DNA of 64,000 nucleotides from Acidimicrobiia bacterium (GTDB lineage Bacteria; Acidobacteriota; Terriglobia; Bryobacterales; Bryobacteraceae): NCBI GenBank assembly GCA_016871315.1, contig VFZE01000029.1, positions 1 to 64,000 of the forward strand, read 5' to 3'. Shown piece by piece: positions 33,701 to 41,845 of this stretch (position 1 is its first letter; each line of letters starts with the position of its first letter). The notes under the pieces were generated by a model. It saw only the letters and a program-made list of their open reading frames with translations, ran no database searches and was not told where the DNA came from. The position numbers and the translations under genes were made by a program.

Positions 33701-35333
33701 CCCGGAATGACGCCTTCGCATCCGGCGAATAAACATAACGGTCCGCTATCGCGTGCAGCCGAAGACTGGCATAGCTGGCCACGAACCATCCGATACCGCT
33801 GACCTCGCGATTCCCGGCGTCCGTCACTCGCGCCTCCACCGAATAGAGATGATCGTGCTTCTCCTCCGACACAGGAGCAGGTATCGTAACCGTCAGCTTA
33901 CCGTCCGCATCCAGTTCGCCTTCCTCCATCCCCACCTGGTCACGGCCCCAAAAAGATTGCTGCTCCGGGTCCTCCTCCCCGTCCTCCTCCTCCTGGTCCC
34001 AATAGCCCCAGTGGCGCTGCCGGTAGATCGCATACTTCACCTTCGCTTTGCTTACCGGCTCGCCGAAGTAGTAACGCGAATCGATCGTCGCCCGCATCAT
34101 TTCTCCCTGGAGAATCCGCGGCTTCTCCGGCGTTACCTTCACCTCATACTCCGGCTTTTTGTAAGCCTCCACTTCAAAACTGCCGCTCATGTAGCTTTCG
34201 CCCGAGCGCACCTGAATCTGGTAGTAGCCGAGCGCCGCCGATGCGGCAAGCTCAAGCTCGCCATGTATTGTTCCGTTCAAGCTGGCCGTGTAGTTCTTCT
34301 CCAGCACGCGTTTGCCGCTGGAATCCTGGATGCTCACCTGGAGCCCCGCCCCGGCGGGAACCGTGTAGCCGCTATCGGTCAAGCGCCGGACAACGCCGCG
34401 GAACCGCACCTTGTGTCCGGGACGGTAAATCGGCCGGTCCGTATACACGTATCCTTTCCATTCCTCCCGGTCCTGGCGCAGGCTCCATTCCTCGATCGCG
34501 TTGACCGCCGTATCGTTGCCATGGCGCGCCACCACTCGCACCCCTCCGGAGACGGCCTCCGCCACCTTCATCTCCGCCATGCCGTCCTTATCCGAGCTGG
34601 ACTCGCCGAGACTCCCGCCGAACTTCACAAGATTCACGGAAACGCCTTCCAGGGGCTCTCCCGTGCGGCGGTCCACCACGAAGTTCATCACTCGTCCGCC
34701 GCTGTTCTTGGTGATCATGACCATCCCGGTTACCAGCAGGATGGTGTACGCCTTGCGGTCCTTATGAACGGCCTCCACCAGGTACAAACCGCGGTCAGAA
34801 ACCGGTACATCCACGGTGGCGTACTCCCAGCGGTTCTTCGCCGCGGGGCGGTGCTGAAAGCTCATCACCAATTGTTCGGAGTTCAGCAGCGGCGCCTGCG
34901 CGTAGCGTGTTTCCCGGCCCGGGGCGGGAGTGGGAGGCTCTGCCGGCCGCTGCGGAGCAAATAGATTCGCCATGGCCCGCCGGGGCGACTCAGTGAACTG
35001 GGTGCGAAGACCGCGCCGGATCGACGCACGCAACCCTCGCTTCCATCGCCGCAGCCATTCGATCATTGCAACTTCGCGGACCGCGGGCTGGCTGCGCTCG
35101 CCGAAATTGTGCGCATTCCGGAGCTGCTGGAAAAACTTTACGGGATCCTTGACGCGGTAGACGCGGAACTCCAGCAAGTCTACGTTGGAGCTGCTTAAGC
35201 TGATCTTCGGATTCTCGCCGGTCCCGAAAGTCGCCGAACTCGACAGGGAAAAAGAAGGCTCATTCTGGCTAACAACCGCCCCCGAAAAAGCCAGCAACGC
35301 CCCCATGCGTAACAGCGTCTTGTTAGTTGGCAT
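30708..35333 (-). CDS. bacterial alpha-2-macroglobulin with intact thioester
   Basis: The 1541-residue secreted protein begins with a signal-type leader ([17 protein letters not shown]). It has successive macroglobulin-like beta domains, an MG2-type segment ([21 protein letters not shown], near 300-320), the A2M family region ([16 protein letters not shown] near 890) and the thioester motif GCVEQ (about residues 1064-1068) in [16 protein letters not shown]. The helical thioester domain follows ([24 protein letters not shown]). Such proteins trap proteases in the periplasm by covalent thioester attack. Residues 90-140 are unusual: a strongly basic helix ([18 protein letters not shown]). The DUF1175 gene lies just upstream and a membrane protein gene downstream. 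Confidence 0.93.
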   Translation of the reverse strand: [1541 protein letters not shown]

Positions 35334-36387
35334 GGCCTTGGTTATGGACGGTCGTGGGCTTTAATATGTTCCAGCGTCCAATGCCTAAAAAAGCGCGGTT
35401 CTCCCGCACCGGGCGCCAGCCCGGCTGCGGGTAGTTCAATAGCTCCTCTACAGTCAGCCGCTTCATCCTTCCTGGATCGTCCCCGTCCGGCCCGGTATGG
35501 TACACCACATACTCGCGGCGGTCCGGCTGTACCTGGCTCCGGCCCAGGTATATCATGCTGTGAAAGCTGGTCTGCTCGGCCGACCGCCGGAAGAACAGCA
35601 TGTCGCCCGGCAGAGCGCGCCGCAGCTCGCGCCCCACCGGATGCGTGTTGTAGCGCCACAGCGTCTCGGCATCGGCGAATTGCAGGTACGATCCGTTCTT
35701 TAAATCCACGGCCCGGAAAGGACCCGGCTTTACCCGGAAAAGATCCGCTTCAAGCGGCGTGTGTGGGTAGTTGTACTTGGAAACCGGAGACAGCGCCGGC
35801 AGCACCGGCAACCTGGCCGCCTCGGCCCAATCCCCCCCGTGCTCCCGCAGCGCCTCCCGGTAGGCGTACCGGATCAGCGAGGAACAGTCCTTGATCTCCG
35901 CCGGCCGGCTTTTCGGAGCCATGAAAAACTGCACCTCGGCCAGGAACGTGAACCACCGCCGGAACGCCTCCTGATCCCGCTGCTCGTCCAATCTCAGGAA
36001 ATCCGGCGTGCCGTCGCCGGCCAGATCTCCTTCGTCAAGCTTCAGCCGCAGCCGGGCCTCGACAGGAGGCCGCCCGTCAACCACCGCCTGCAAAGTGATG
36101 CTCCCCGTCTGCACTCCGCTTCGTACCTTTACCTTCCAGCCCACTTCCGCCCAAGAGATCCGCCCCAGCTTGACGCCAAGCGCGTTGCCCAATAAGGTTA
36201 CCGTCGGCCTTTCCTTCTCCGGCCCGCTAACCGTGAGTACCGCCTCCTGATAACCATCGGCCACGATTTCCGCCGGCTCGACCTCAGCCGCCAGCCTCGC
36301 GCGAACCTTTTGAACAGACAGTGAGAACACCGCGCCCGCAACAGCGGCCACGATCAGGATCCCCGCAAGAATGTTGCGCCCAATCAA
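35323..36387 (-). CDS. DUF1175 / YfaT-like protein with NlpC/P60-like Cys and His
   Basis: The product of about 354 residues starts with an export or membrane helix (NILAGILIVAAVAGAVFSL). After an immunoglobulin-like segment (AEIVADGYQEAVLTVSG) it contains the DUF1175 region: EIKDCSSLIRYAYREAL with Cys near residue 168, then RALPGDMLFFRR and TSFHSMIYLG. The DCSxLxRYxY and HxxIYLG pattern resembles NlpC/P60 peptidases, so an amidase/endopeptidase-like activity is plausible; that is my inference. In E. coli the homologue yfaT neighbours the A2M gene yfaS. It overlaps the A2M start by 11 bases. The start codon (TTG) is uncertain; no good ribosome site is visible. Confidence 0.78.
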   Translation of the reverse strand: MIGRNILAGILIVAAVAGAVFSLSVQKVRARLAAEVEPAEIVADGYQEAVLTVSGPEKERPTVTLLGNALGVKLGRISWAEVGWKVKVRSGVQTGSITLQAVVDGRPPVEARLRLKLDEGDLAGDGTPDFLRLDEQRDQEAFRRWFTFLAEVQFFMAPKSRPAEIKDCSSLIRYAYREALREHGGDWAEAARLPVLPALSPVSKYNYPHTPLEADLFRVKPGPFRAVDLKNGSYLQFADAETLWRYNTHPVGRELRRALPGDMLFFRRSAEQTSFHSMIYLGRSQVQPDRREYVVYHTGPDGDDPGRMKRLTVEELLNYPQPGWRPVRENRAFLGIGRWNILKPTTVHNQGHAN

Positions 36388-36413
36388 TCGGTCGGAATTA
36401 TATCGCGAAAAGC

Positions 36414-37247
36414 CTACTGCGTCTCGAACCCAACCACCCGCGAATCGGTCTGAAACTTCCGGTAGTTCTCCCACCAAGTCTCCGACTCTATCCGGAAGTT
36501 CTTCACCAGCGCCACCCGCGCTCCCCCGCGAATCCAGGCATGGCTCGGCATCCACAACTCCTCGCCCACGCGCCGCTGCTCAAACGTCATCCGTGTCCCC
36601 TTGTGCAGCCGCAGCAGCATCCATCCGAACGAAATCGTGTCGATCACATCCGCCTCCAGCTTCACCCACCGGTAGTCCTTCCGGGTAATCCACAGCTTCC
36701 CCCGCACGCGCGCCAGAATGCCGCCACGCCGTGACACGGGTTTAAAGCCGCGCTTCGGCTCAGCTTCGATGACCCAGCTATCGTGCCCATCTACGCCTTC
36801 CGTCCCGAGCAGCTTGAACTCGAACGCGTCGGCGATCTCCCGGATGAACTTCTTCTGATCCTCCAGCCGCTCCCGCAACTCCTTCTCTCGCTTCCTCCGG
36901 TCCGCCTCACTTTCCCGCGATCGCTTTCCCAACTCCTTGTCCATCTTCTTTTGTTCTTCGGACTCCTCCTTGGCGGGAAGCGGCTTGCCGTCCCGGGCCA
37001 CCAGCCGCCGGTACGGCTGGCCATAGAGATTCGCGACGTCGTAGGTCTTGGACTCGGTGGATTTGACCTTGCCATCCTTGTCGAGTTGCTTCTCCAGCGT
37101 GCGTGTCAGGTATGTGTACTGCCGTGAAAGATCGATGTCGCTCTGGTTGCGGGGCACCGAACGGAGAACGATCTCCCGCGGATCTTCGGCCGCCAGGACC
37201 GCAGTGGACAACAGCCAGCCCGCGAAGAAAACAAGAGGGAGCCGCAT
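36414..37247 (-). CDS. outer-membrane lipoprotein-sorting-like (LolA-like) secreted protein
   Basis: The 277-residue protein has a signal peptide (LPLVFFAGWLLSTAVLAAE). A central, highly charged coiled-coil-like insertion follows (EESEEQKKMDKELGKRSRESEADRRKREKELRERLEDQKKFI). The C-terminal half-barrel is of the LolA/LolB type: VIEAEPKRGFKPVSRRGGILARVRGKLWITRKDYRWVKLEADVID. Such proteins bind lipids or lipoproteins in the periplasm; this divergent branch has no assigned role. The charged insert is odd for the fold. It lies 26 bases upstream of the DUF1175 gene and probably heads the A2M operon. Confidence 0.72.
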   Translation of the reverse strand: MRLPLVFFAGWLLSTAVLAAEDPREIVLRSVPRNQSDIDLSRQYTYLTRTLEKQLDKDGKVKSTESKTYDVANLYGQPYRRLVARDGKPLPAKEESEEQKKMDKELGKRSRESEADRRKREKELRERLEDQKKFIREIADAFEFKLLGTEGVDGHDSWVIEAEPKRGFKPVSRRGGILARVRGKLWITRKDYRWVKLEADVIDTISFGWMLLRLHKGTRMTFEQRRVGEELWMPSHAWIRGGARVALVKNFRIESETWWENYRKFQTDSRVVGFETQ

Positions 37248-37492
37248 TTCTCTGTGGCAGACGTGCCGGAAGTGGAAGAAGTTCCGCCTCCTTATGGATC
37301 CGGCCAGCGGTTCCGGCCCCTCGCATTACCCTCGTGTTGCCGCGTAACGTCCCTGCCTGCTTCAGCGTCCTTATCCATTCAGGCCCCCGTGGAACAGGCT
37401 CGCGATGCCTTTTTTCCGGCTGTCCGTCGTGATATATTCAGTATTCAAAGTCACGAAAACCGAACAACTTACGGCCAATTCAGGAGATTCGC
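37248..37492. other. 245-base divergent intergenic region
   Basis: This gap separates the minus-strand A2M operon from the plus-strand secreted-protein cluster. The only promoter-like feature I can point to is TATATTC near 37434 on the plus strand, some 55 bases before the TTG start at 37493. No convincing ORF, terminator or repeat is visible. Short open frames in it are not supported by motifs. Confidence 0.4.
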
Positions 37493-38095
37493 TTGTTATT
37501 TCAAAAGTCGCTCGTCGTTGCGCTCTCAGCCGCGCTTGTTGTTTCCGCTCAGCAGCCCGCCTCTCAGCTTACCAGCCAGGCCCAAGGCTCTCTCAAAATC
37601 AACGCTATCCAAGGTGAAGGCGCCAAGAACAGCCTTCGTGCCCGGACAGGGGTCGCCCCGGCCGTAGAAGTCCGCGATGCCGACGATAAGCCTGTGGCCG
37701 GCGCCGAAGTCATCTTCCAGTTGCCGATGGTCGGCCCCAGCGGCGTCTTCAACGGCTGGCTGAAGTCGCAGACGGTGCGCACCGACGAAAATGGCGTCGC
37801 TGCCTCCTCCGGCTACGCGCCGAACTCCGAAGCCGGGCGCTTCAATATCAAAGTTACTGCTTCGACCGGCTCCCAAACCGGGTCTGCCGTGATCGCTCAG
37901 TCCAACGTGGAGGGCGACTCGTCGGCCTCCGGCGGCGGCAGAAGCGCATGGTGGAAGTATGTTGCCGTGATCGGCGGCGCCGCCGTCGCGGGCGGAGTCG
38001 TCGCCGCCACGCGGAACGGCAATGACACGGCTCCGGCGGCCTCGATACCCATCACCATTACCGCCGGCGCGGTCACCGTGGGCAACCCCCGCTAG
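37493..38095 (+). CDS. secreted/anchored Ig-like protein of unknown function
   Basis: The 200-residue protein starts with TTG and a signal peptide (SLVVALSAALVVSAQ). One immunoglobulin-like domain follows: TGVAPAVEVRDADDKPVAGAEVIFQLPMVGPSGVFNG, then TVRTDENGVAASSGYAPNSEAGRFNIKVTA, the pattern of carboxypeptidase-regulatory/Big-like domains. After a Ser/Gly linker there is a hydrophobic helix (WWKYVAVIGGAAVAGGVVAA), probably a membrane anchor, and a short outside tail. It is the first of three secreted-protein genes on this strand. AGGAGA lies eight bases upstream of the start. Confidence 0.72.
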   Translation: MLFQKSLVVALSAALVVSAQQPASQLTSQAQGSLKINAIQGEGAKNSLRARTGVAPAVEVRDADDKPVAGAEVIFQLPMVGPSGVFNGWLKSQTVRTDENGVAASSGYAPNSEAGRFNIKVTASTGSQTGSAVIAQSNVEGDSSASGGGRSAWWKYVAVIGGAAVAGGVVAATRNGNDTAPAASIPITITAGAVTVGNPR

Positions 38096-38120
38096 TATCT
38101 CCGGAAAGGCACGAATCCCT

Positions 38121-39062
38121 ATGCTTCGAAATACAGGCTTGGCGCTACTCACCCTGGCCGCCGTTTCCCTCCATGCACAATCGCTCAGCGGGCCGCTCTC
38201 GGGGATGCTGTTTGACTCCCAGACCAAGTCGATGCGCCTCATCGTCGGCGTGCCCGGCGCCGCATATCTCGGCCCGGAATCGGCGCCCTGCGATCTGGCT
38301 GCGGTCTCCCCGGACGGCGGCGCCGTTCTCGCGCTTTCCGCCGGCAGGCTCGCGCTATTGCGCACATCCGACCCGGGAGCGCCCGCCCGCCTGCTCGCTG
38401 ACGATGGTGATGGCGCTCTCCGCATCGTATGGAACCATGACTCTTCCGCCGCCGCCATTGCCTTTCATCGCCGCATCGAACTCTGGCGCAACCTCAATCA
38501 TGATCCGGAACGCCTCCCGCTTCACCTGCCAACCACAGATTCGCCCCTGTCCGGGTTAGCCGTGGATCCGTCCGGTCTCGGCGCCGCCGCCACCTTCGGC
38601 GGCAACCTCTATTACCTCGACGCCGAGCAGGCCCGCCTGCTAACCACGGTGGAAAAACCCGGTGGACTCGCCTTCTCAGGCAACACGCTGTACCTCGGCG
38701 ACCGCGCCGCCTCACAGGTGCTCGCCATCGGCAACTTCCAATCCAGTCCGGAAGTCGCCCTCCTCGCTGCCGGGATCGAAGATCCCGTCGCGCTGAGCCT
38801 CTCTCCCGGCTCCCGTTCGCTGCTGGTCGCCGGCGCCGCTTCCAGGTCCCTCCTCTGGTTGAATCCAGAAAGCGGCGAAATCACGGCCCGGCTGGAACTG
38901 GATTTCCAGCCCTCGCGGCTCGACAGGTTCTCCGGTCAGAGGCCCTTATATCTGCTGAGCGACCGCGCCACAACCCTGGATCCCGTCCAAATTCTTGATG
39001 CCGGCAACGACCCGGCGGTCTATTTCATTCCCGCTGGCAACGCCAGCCAGGTGGAGGAGTAA
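38121..39062 (+). CDS. secreted beta-propeller-like protein
   Basis: The 313-residue protein has a signal peptide (TGLALLTLAAVSLHAQ) and repeated blade-like units such as LAAVSPDGGAVLALSAGRLALL, GLAVDPSGLGAAATFGGNLYYL and ALSLSPGSRSLLVAGAASRSLLWL. The spacing of these units suggests a six- or seven-bladed propeller related to YVTN/WD-type repeats. Such folds bind proteins or ligands; no catalytic residue is evident. It lies 26 bases after the Ig-like gene and 3 bases before the large choice-of-anchor-D gene, so the three probably form one surface-protein operon. Confidence 0.75.
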   Translation: MLRNTGLALLTLAAVSLHAQSLSGPLSGMLFDSQTKSMRLIVGVPGAAYLGPESAPCDLAAVSPDGGAVLALSAGRLALLRTSDPGAPARLLADDGDGALRIVWNHDSSAAAIAFHRRIELWRNLNHDPERLPLHLPTTDSPLSGLAVDPSGLGAAATFGGNLYYLDAEQARLLTTVEKPGGLAFSGNTLYLGDRAASQVLAIGNFQSSPEVALLAAGIEDPVALSLSPGSRSLLVAGAASRSLLWLNPESGEITARLELDFQPSRLDRFSGQRPLYLLSDRATTLDPVQILDAGNDPAVYFIPAGNASQVEE

Positions 39063-39065
39063 TTC

Positions 39066-41237
39066 GTGTTCCGCTTTCTTTCTTCCGCGCTCGTACCGGC
39101 TTTCGCCGCTCTTCTGATCTGCGCCTCCGCCAACGCGCAGCCGTTCTCTATCCGGGTGCAACTCCCCGATTCGGTCGCTGACGTAGCCGACGGCGGAACC
39201 GTCACCATACCCGCCAACGCAATCGGCCAGCCCGTCACCGCCAGCTTCTCCATCACGAATCTCACCACCACCACCACCACGGCCACGTTCAACTCCATGC
39301 AGCTCACCGGCTCCACTGACTTCACGCTGACCAGTGCTCCCGAGGCCCCGTTCAACGTCGTGCCCCGCGGCGTCTTTGGCTTGCAGATTACCTATCAGCC
39401 CACCACCAGCGCGCGGACCACGGCCCGGCTCGCATTGAATGTCACCGCCGGTCCAACCACCACCAACGTCGTGGTCAATCTGGTGGGTCTGGCGCCGGAG
39501 CTTGGCGTCAGCTACACTCCGCAAGGCGGCAACGCCCTCGTGGTTGCCCCCGGCGGCTCCCTGCTTCTTCCGGCAACCGCGATCGACGCGACCTCCAGCG
39601 CGAATGTGGTTGTCGCCAACCGCGGCACTTTCCAGACCACTATCCAAGGCGTCACCGTCACCGGAAACAACTTCGCGCTCGTCGCCGGGCCGCTCCCCGG
39701 CTCCGTGCTGGAAGCCGGCCGCGACGTCCGCTTCAATATCACATACACCGCCCGCACGCTGGACGCCGCTCGTGGCGCGCTGGTGCTGGATACCACCGCC
39801 GGACGGCTCAGCTTTGTGCTGGAAGCAACCGGCAGCGGGCCTCAGTTTGCCTATCAGGCCACCGGTGAGGATGGCTCCACCGCCGTTGTCCGCCCCGGCC
39901 AGGCGATTTCGCTCCCCGACACGCTTGTGAATGAGAAGAGCGCCGTTGTCGTTCGCGTGCGAAATGCCGGTAATGCAGAAGGGCGCATCAACGCCATCAC
40001 GATTTCGGGAACCGGCTTCACGCTGAGCGAAGTCCCGCTGCTTCCGCTGAACGTTCCGGCCGGCGGAACCTTCGCCTTTACCGTCAATTTCGCGCCCACC
40101 ACGCCCGGCCGCGCCATCGGCCGCCTTCGCGTCGGAGCCGATGATTTTGACCTTTCCGGAGCCGCTTTGGGCCCCTCACTTTCTTATTCCTTCGTCGCCG
40201 GCGGCATCTCTACCTCCGTCGCCGCCAATGGCACCGTGCTGTTCGCTCCGGCCGCCGTCGGCGCTTCCAGCTCGGCGCGCTTCGTGATCGCCAATACCGG
40301 CACCGCTCCGGCCTCGGTTACCACTATCGGCCTGTCGGCGGCATCCACGGTCTTCACCCTCTCCGGTGTCCCGGCGCTTCCGCTCAGCCTGGCGCCTGGA
40401 GCCTCCCGGAGCTTCGATATCACTTTCTCCCCGGCGGTTCAGGGAACCTCTACCGCCACGCTCCGCGTCGACAATCTTTCCTTCACCTTGTCCGGCGCCG
40501 GCAACGCGCCGCCGCCTCTGCCGGCCATCCGGTTTGAGGGCGCCGCCGGGGCCCAGCAGCCGCTGCAACAGCCCGCCGTCGGGCTCTCCCTCGCCTCGGC
40601 TTACCCGCTCGTCTTGAACGGTGTGCTGACACTCACCTTTAACTCCGCCGTCGGCGCCAACGATCCTTCCGTTCAGTTCTCCACCAGCGGACGCACCCTG
40701 GCCTTCTCCATCCCGGCCAACTCCACCCGCGCCATCTTCGCCAATAACGCGGATACGGTCCGCGTGCAGACCGGCAGTATAGCCGGCACCATCACGCTCA
40801 CTCCGACGTTCAACACCGATGGCGGCATCAACTTGACCCCGGCCCCGGCGCCGGCCCTCAATCTTACGGTCGCAGCCGCAGCGCCGCGCATCGTGTCCCT
40901 CACCGTTTCCGCGCGCGGCGCCTCCACGATGACGCTACTGCTCAGCGGCTACGCTACCACACGCTCGATTACTCAGATTGAGCTGTCCTTCACACCGGTC
41001 TCCGGCGAGAACGTCTCCACCACGCGCATCACCCTGCCGGTCGAGTCCAGTTTCCTTGGCTGGTACCAAAGCCCCGCCGCCACACCTTTCGGAAGCCTGT
41101 TCACCGCCACGATCCCGCTCACCTTCGCCGGCGACGTCAAGAATGTTACCGGACCCGCGGACACGATCCAGTCGGTTTCCGCCACTTTGTCCAATGCGAT
41201 GGGCGCCTCTCCGGCGTTGAGCGTGACACTGCGCTAG
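39066..41237 (+). CDS. choice-of-anchor D domain (ASH/HYDIN-like) secreted protein
   Basis: The 723-residue protein begins at GTG 39066 with a signal peptide (LVPAFAALLICASANAQ). It contains about four immunoglobulin-like repeats of the ASH/choice-of-anchor-D type, each with a VxNxG strand and a FxVxFxPxxxG segment: ITNLTTTTTTATF, VANRGTFQTTIQGVTV, VRNAGNAEGRINAITI and IANTGTAPASVTTIGL, with FTVNFAPTTPGRAIGRL and FDITFSPAVQGTSTATLRV. The C-terminal 200 residues are a different beta domain. It is probably an extracellular structural or adhesive protein. Thr/Ser runs are frequent. No LPxTG or sorting signal is seen. Confidence 0.82.
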   Translation: MFRFLSSALVPAFAALLICASANAQPFSIRVQLPDSVADVADGGTVTIPANAIGQPVTASFSITNLTTTTTTATFNSMQLTGSTDFTLTSAPEAPFNVVPRGVFGLQITYQPTTSARTTARLALNVTAGPTTTNVVVNLVGLAPELGVSYTPQGGNALVVAPGGSLLLPATAIDATSSANVVVANRGTFQTTIQGVTVTGNNFALVAGPLPGSVLEAGRDVRFNITYTARTLDAARGALVLDTTAGRLSFVLEATGSGPQFAYQATGEDGSTAVVRPGQAISLPDTLVNEKSAVVVRVRNAGNAEGRINAITISGTGFTLSEVPLLPLNVPAGGTFAFTVNFAPTTPGRAIGRLRVGADDFDLSGAALGPSLSYSFVAGGISTSVAANGTVLFAPAAVGASSSARFVIANTGTAPASVTTIGLSAASTVFTLSGVPALPLSLAPGASRSFDITFSPAVQGTSTATLRVDNLSFTLSGAGNAPPPLPAIRFEGAAGAQQPLQQPAVGLSLASAYPLVLNGVLTLTFNSAVGANDPSVQFSTSGRTLAFSIPANSTRAIFANNADTVRVQTGSIAGTITLTPTFNTDGGINLTPAPAPALNLTVAAAAPRIVSLTVSARGASTMTLLLSGYATTRSITQIELSFTPVSGENVSTTRITLPVESSFLGWYQSPAATPFGSLFTATIPLTFAGDVKNVTGPADTIQSVSATLSNAMGASPALSVTLR

Positions 41238-41259
41238 GCGGACAAAAACGCCCTCCGCC

Positions 41260-41315
41260 TTGACTTAAGGGCCGCCTCTGGATTAATGTATCGGTTCACG
41301 TTCCAGGCGGCCCTT
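41260..41315 (+). promoter_or_regulatory. promoter with overlapping long inverted repeat upstream of the RsbW-like gene
   Basis: TTGACT (41260-41265) and TAATGT (41284-41289) are spaced by 18 bases and form a credible sigma70-type promoter about 75 bases before the RsbW-like start. An inverted repeat, AAGGGCCGCC at 41267-41276 and GGCGGCCCTT at 41306-41315, begins between the two boxes and closes downstream of the -10. It could be an operator or a structured transcript end; no T-run follows, so a terminator is unlikely. Confidence 0.45.
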
Positions 41316-41362
41316 GTCGGGTAGAACCGCCAAGTCGGGACCCTTGGGCCGCTCATGAACCT

Positions 41363-41803
41363 ATGTTCGAAAATGACGCCAGCAGCTTAGCCGATCTTCT
41401 GCTGGATTCCACATTGCAAAGCGTGGATCGGGCCGAGGAGTTGGTGACCGGGGCCGCCCGGCAAATGGGTTTCGATGAGGAGGATCTTCACAAGGTGGGC
41501 ATCGCGGTGCGCGAATCGATGGTCAACGCCGTCGCCCATGGCAACCGCTACAACACCCGCAAGAAGGTTCATCTTCAGGTTTGGAAGCAGAAGGATCGCT
41601 TAGTTGTCGACATCGCCGATGACGGGAATGGCTTTGAAGTAGTCACCGTGCCTGACCCCTTGGATAATTCCAATCTGCTCAAGCAATCCGGCCGCGGGCT
41701 GCTGATGATCCGCGCCTTCATGGATGAGTTTGTTGTGAGCAGGCGGGAGCCATCCGGCACCAGGGTGCGCATGGTCAAAATCCTGCCCCAGGCCGCCGAA
41801 TGA
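41363..41803 (+). CDS. RsbW-like anti-sigma regulatory ATPase (serine kinase)
   Basis: The 146-residue HATPase_c protein shows the N box VGIAVRESMVNAVAHGNRYN, the G1 box VVDIADDGNGFE and the G2 box SGRGLLMIRAFMDEF. RsbW/SpoIIAB-type proteins bind a sigma factor and inactivate STAS antagonists by phosphorylating a Ser. A STAS gene follows 42 bases downstream, completing the kinase/antagonist half of a partner switch. No sigma factor gene is adjacent, so the client is elsewhere or the kinase controls another target. Confidence 0.88.
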   Translation: MFENDASSLADLLLDSTLQSVDRAEELVTGAARQMGFDEEDLHKVGIAVRESMVNAVAHGNRYNTRKKVHLQVWKQKDRLVVDIADDGNGFEVVTVPDPLDNSNLLKQSGRGLLMIRAFMDEFVVSRREPSGTRVRMVKILPQAAE

Positions 41804-41845
41804 AAGGTTTTTTGAAGTTATCTGACAAATGGAGGTTTCAAACCA

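Noticed and set aside
41267-41315. Rho-independent terminator for the choice-of-anchor-D gene
   Set aside because: The stem is long enough but the loop is about 29 bases and no T-run follows on the plus strand; it overlaps a promoter instead.
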